Positions 21,185 through 24,974 of a stretch of 24,974 bases of DNA are shown here, piece by piece. Position 1 is the first letter of the stretch. Each line of letters starts with the position of its first letter. A program made the translations under genes and the position numbers. Source of the DNA: Phaeoceros laevis (taxonomy: Eukaryota > Anthocerotophyta > Anthocerotopsida > Notothyladales); the NCBI GenBank assembly GCA_049999765.1, contig JBNGIQ010009412.1, positions 170,569-195,542 of the forward strand. The letters are read 5' to 3'. The notes under the pieces were generated by a model. The model searched no databases. It was not told the DNA's origin and saw only the letters and a program-made list of their open reading frames with translations.

Positions 21185-22062
21185 GTGACATGCTAATGCA
21201 AGGCCTCGACTACTTGCTTCGCCAAAATGGGGGCAGCTCGTAACCACACCCCGTGCTGTGCTTTTGCAACCACAGCCAAATATGGAGGTAACGGCTCCAG
21301 ACGGTGCTTGCTGCGCAAAAAGTAGGGCGCTCTTGTAGTTGTGTCTCTCCGGGCCTGTCACGCCTGTAATAGCAAGGCAGGACCACGCCGACAGCCGGCT
21401 TGTAGCTGGACACTTTCAACGCCACAAGGCATTAGCTTATGGGGCTCTCACCTACATGTGCTAGAGCGTCCTCATCATGGAACAGGTGTTGTCGATGAGC
21501 AGCGGCCATGCCTGGCATCATAACGGCAGAAACCCAAGCTAAAATTGGAGGGGCACTATGGCACCTGTTATAGCCCAGAACAGTAGTGGCGTGGTTCGAC
21601 AGCTGTCCCCTGTTGGATTGCGTCCTCTGATGAAGCAGGGAAACTGTGGTGGAAGAGATGATTACTGTGTTGTGTGATGCAACTGTGCCCAAATATGGCA
21701 GATGTGAGATGACAGCGCAAACAGCCTGATGAGGGCAACTGGGGGCACCACGAGCCCTATCGCTGTTGGGGCTGGTTGTCAAGTTCAGTCCCTGTTTGTG
21801 ATGGGGATCTTCACTATCATTATGACACAGTGTGTGCTACAGAAGGAGGGAGCAAATTCTACTAGACTCTTAGACGCTGCTGTGTTGTCTTCTACTGTTA
21901 GGGACTGTTGAAGTCCAAGAGTCAGCAGCTGTGAGCTTGGGCTGCACCAAAAGCACTAGGACAAATTTTCTTTTTTCCATGGCTGACCAGATTAGCACCA
22001 GAGACCATCACTGAAGGTAATGTCCAGAAAGAACTAGCTTTCAACCATCGATCAACGAGTAG
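21185..22062. other. no gene recognised
   Basis: Several stretches of one frame look protein-like (for example TAETQAKIGGALWHLL near 21530 and TVVEEMITVLCDATVP near 21650) but stops interrupt them and I could not assign a family. This may be a decayed gene. No RNA or repeat feature was seen. Confidence 0.3.
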
Positions 22063-22227
22063 CTGCTTTCACTGATTCTGGAAAGAGGACCCTGCGCCAT
22101 GCTTGGTCGATATGTATGTGAAGCTGGCAGGTTAGGAGAAAGCAGGCACAACTGTAGTTTTTTAGAAGCATTCCTGGGAAACTACTCTAGAGAGCTAGAT
22201 GACATGCATGGATTTATACTTCGGCAG
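22063..22227 (+). other. possible isolated exon, unknown product
   Basis: A stop-free frame of 55 codons, from just after a TAG to CAG|GTAAGA at 22228, has protein-like composition (AGRLGESRHNCSFLEAFLGN, then SRELDDMHGFILRQ) and ends exactly at a consensus splice donor. No start or convincing partner exon was found, and I do not recognise the family. It could be a relic of a split gene. Confidence 0.3.
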
Positions 22228-22954
22228 GTAAGAACAAGCACATGAAGGTCTGAGAAGTGTCTAAACAACCTTTTCTTCCAAATGCTGAGCTTGTCCAAAG
22301 CAGGGGTAAATTGACCAGTCCGAAAATGGCTTGGCATACAGCGTTTGCTCAGTTCCAGGGAGCTGCAAGATTTGGAGTGTTCGGTTTCACTAGCCGTGGA
22401 TGAGGGAATTCTAAACGGACTTCGAAAATCAATTTTATATTCACTACCAGCTGGATTGTCATTGCGTGGTTAGATCTCCATTCTTTTGGTTGCAGTTTCT
22501 CGTTGCTTCACAAGGTTTCGCACACCTGAAATTTGCGCAAATTGAGAGCAGCTGCCGTGCACCCCGAGGTCCTTGTAGCTGTGTCTTATGTAACTTGGCA
22601 GGCAACCCATCAACCGGTATCCCTGCTTTGTAGAGAAATTCGTTGTAAACTTGGACTGCATATATGTTATAGATGTCTGGCCCTGTAAATTGCGGGTCCC
22701 TACAAACACACCCTAGAGACCATCATGTCAAAATGACGAGATCGAGACACAAAGAATACAGCTTGCTGTTCGTTGTTGCGAACAGCTACTGTGCTCTGAA
22801 CGTTTTTGCTGCTATTCATAATCTTCGCCGGTGAGTTGTCATCCAGCAACTGCACTAAGAACAGAAGGTGGTATACAGCGCCGGTTCACAAAAAAAAAGA
22901 ATAGAAGGTGAGTTCTCCATGCACCACGGCCAACACATTGCCCTTGCATTTCCC
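22228..22954. other. no gene recognised
   Basis: Only short frames without domains occur. A short poly-A run is present at about 22890-22899. It may include the decayed 3' flank of the minus-strand PPR relic. Confidence 0.3.
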
Positions 22955-23480
22955 AGCCTTACATAGATGTCAGGATGCTTCTTGTCCCAGCAACAAATGT
23001 GTGCACCTCTTCCTCCATGTCAGTCCAACAGCACTGATCTGGCTCTCTGCAATTCACTCTCCTTGCCTGCATCTCCTTCCATAGAGTTGAGCATCCACAC
23101 ATAAGATGAGGCGTCTTCTCCATCCACCCTCGCTGCAAATTCAAGAGCCTGTTGTGCAATCTCAACATTATTCCACTTGTGGCAAGCACCAAACAGTGTG
23201 TGCCACACTGCACCGTTAGATGGGCAAGGCATGATCTAGGTGGCCACCTGCAGCGCTCGATCACCTGCGCTCCCCTGATGGTCCATCATACATGTTTAGT
23301 ACTCTACCGTTGGACTTCCGCCATAAATGTCCTCATGACCTCAAAGCACTGTCGGCTTTTGTGAACTAGACTGCTGAAGCACTCCAGACTCATCCTGTCA
23401 AGCGACTAGAAAACAATATCACCATCTCCTTGGCGGCTGTATCGAGCAATCAAAGCATTCTATGGCACAATGGCTCTTTC
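22955..23480 (-). pseudogene. PPR gene remnant with E/E+ domain, broken
   Basis: Read on the minus strand, segments in different frames give LVHKSRQCFEVM (about 23350), then CPSNGAVWHTLFGACHKWNN and DGEDASSYVWMLNSM (23085-23232), then EEEVHTFVAGTRS (about 22970-23010). The order 'VWHTLFGACxxxxN', 'A(A)SYV...' and 'EVHTFV' is that of the last PPR repeat, E motif and E+ motif of plant PLS-class PPR proteins, which edit organelle RNA. At least one frameshift and several stops separate the blocks, and there is no DYW domain. Not functional. Confidence 0.7.
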
Positions 23481-23559
23481 GGACAGCGAGTCAAAAACCT
23501 GGTGGGCCGCACTTCGCGCACATGTCTAGAAATGCAGCTCCCACAACCACATCAGCTTG

Positions 23560-24260
23560 CTTTCCTTGCCAGAATGTGACAGAGCCTGGAGGAGAGATGC
23601 ACTCCTTTTGCATGCTACTACAAAGGCTAAGTGCTAGCTTGCTGACCCATACAGTGCTGGACATCTACAAGCATCGCACCATATTGCACGTTTACAACAT
23701 GCGTTCCAACATGTTCCTGCAGGCATGTGCCAATTTAGGTGAGGAGCTCTTCTTCAGGTGAAGGCTGTGAAGCAGCTCCACACACAGATCGAGAACGAGG
23801 ACTGCGAGATGATGCGGTTCTAGGTTGCAGCTTGTGGGCGTGTATGCACAGTGCGGTACCGGTAGCACAGAGGACGGTTGCAGAGTGTTCGTTAGACTGC
23901 CACAGAGAGACGTAGCGACATGGAATGCCATGCTTGCTGCTTATGGCCTGATGGGTCAGGGAGCGCTGAGTCTCTACACTAAAATGACAAACGAAGGTCT
24001 CTCTACTCCAGATTCTCCATCGTGTTCTTCAGGCATGTGCAAGGATAGTTATAGGGGCTCTGCATGAGGGAAAGCACCTTGCACAGATTACAGATTGAGG
24101 TACAAGACCTGCGGTGTGCTCGACAGACGCTGCGAGACAGAAATATGGCGACTTGGAATTCGATGCATGCAGGTTATGCTCAGCAAGGGACAGGTCAGGA
24201 AGCCCTCAGTCTTTACTATAGCAACGGGTAGTCTGTTAAAAACGCTGCGACCATCAACAA
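23560..24260 (+). pseudogene. PPR gene remnant, several repeats, broken
   Basis: On the + strand, fragments in changing frames read KQLHTQIENEDCEMM (about 23770), VGVYAQCG and CRVFVRLPQRDVATWNAMLA (about 23832-23940), LSLYTKMTNEGL (about 23970), then MATWNSMHAGYAQ-like and EALSLYY-like pieces around 24150-24230. These are consecutive PLS-type PPR repeats (the 'xMYxKCG...AxxVFxxMPxRDVxTWNAML' pattern). Stops and frameshifts break them throughout. It runs opposite to the remnant at 22955-23480, so the two are separate insertions or the result of an inversion. Confidence 0.7.
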
Positions 24261-24974
24261 TTCGCATACATTTTAACCAAGCTGTGCTGTTAGCACACTC
24301 GATAGGTAGCCGATGTTTCCGGCAACTTATGGAGTGTCCAAACAGGGCTTCTCACCTTCAATTCAGCCATCGCGAGAAACGTGATTGTAGACATTGTTTG
24401 TAAAAGTCAGACCACATTCTGAGCCAACCGCTGCAAATGGACCCACAAGCACGCAATTAAGCGTCGTCTTCTTCTGGAAGGGCGGCAATTAAACTTGATG
24501 GTGCATAAATCTAACTTTGTGGTGCAGCAATTAGAAACTTATTAAAGGTGATAGTGCCCAAAGAAGCCTTGCGGCCGTTCTTTGTTGCCCGGATTCAAGA
24601 CTTGAAGTTCAACATTAAAACAGTTTTTTGTGGTAAGAATCTTTAAACTTGTTATCAAATGGTTTTTTGACCTTCCTCACTTGGGACCTAGCTTCATGTT
24701 TGTTGTTTGTTCTCAAGCTACTCTAGGTAGCTAGAAATGATAAGAGAGTACGTGATCCAATCTCTATCAAAGATGCCATATAAAAACACAATTTATGAAA
24801 GTAAATAATTCCAAGCACTACAATATTTGTATGAGTGACCTCTTGTGCAAATATGTTTCATAATAATATACGAAGATTTTTTGTTTACAATATAGCAATT
24901 AGCAACTCAATAGACATGTTCAACAGCTCATGTTGAAGTTGAAATGCCCATCGTATACAAGGAAGGAGTTAAAT
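24261..24974. other. AT-rich end of the window, no gene seen
   Basis: After a weak continuation of the PPR relic (to about 24400), the sequence is AT-rich with no coding, RNA or repeat feature that I can support. Confidence 0.4.

Overview
The window looks like nuclear genomic DNA from a land plant. The genes are split by short GT-AG introns, and they include a plant-type CRIB-RhoGAP (RopGAP), a plant-type membrane-anchored armadillo protein, PPR remnants of the E/E+ class, a nuclear tRNA-Gly, and copia-type and hAT-type transposon debris. The style of the PPR and transposon fragments suggests a seed-free plant (moss, lycophyte or fern), but the sequence alone does not settle the clade. A run of 100 N at 14121-14220 is an assembly gap.

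Left part (1 to about 12.7 kb) is a gene-bearing island. In order it holds: the 3' part of an EF-hand calcium-binding protein gene (+); a tRNA-Gly(CCC) gene (-); a possible small unrecognised membrane-protein gene (+, about 2.38-2.99 kb); a complete five-exon gene for an EAF7/MRGBP (CT20 family) subunit of the NuA4 histone acetyltransferase complex (+, 4.09-5.03 kb); a complete two-exon gene for a 955-residue membrane-anchored armadillo-repeat protein (+, 6.64-9.65 kb), whose 3' end is duplicated in tandem; and, convergent to it, a complete five-exon RopGAP gene (-, 10.8-12.65 kb). The exon boundaries of the EAF7, ARM and RopGAP genes were derived by reading-frame continuity across GT/AG sites, and all phases close exactly.

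Middle part (12.65 to about 17.1 kb) is GC-rich, contains the gap, and has no convincing gene. It presumably holds the RopGAP 5' leader and promoter plus intergenic DNA.

Right part (about 17.1 kb to the end) becomes AT-rich and is full of decayed repeats: two related copia-like gag starts, a minisatellite, a long palindrome (two arms of about 390 bp with a 28-base spacer), a hAT transposase C-terminal remnant, a 78-bp tandem repeat, and two broken PPR genes on opposite strands. No intact gene was found there.

The genes do not form a pathway. They are independent housekeeping or signalling genes (calcium binding, chromatin acetylation, Rho-of-plants signalling). I found no clear new system. 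The features most worth a second look are the palindrome, the duplicated end of the ARM gene and the unrecognised small gene at 2.4-3.0 kb.
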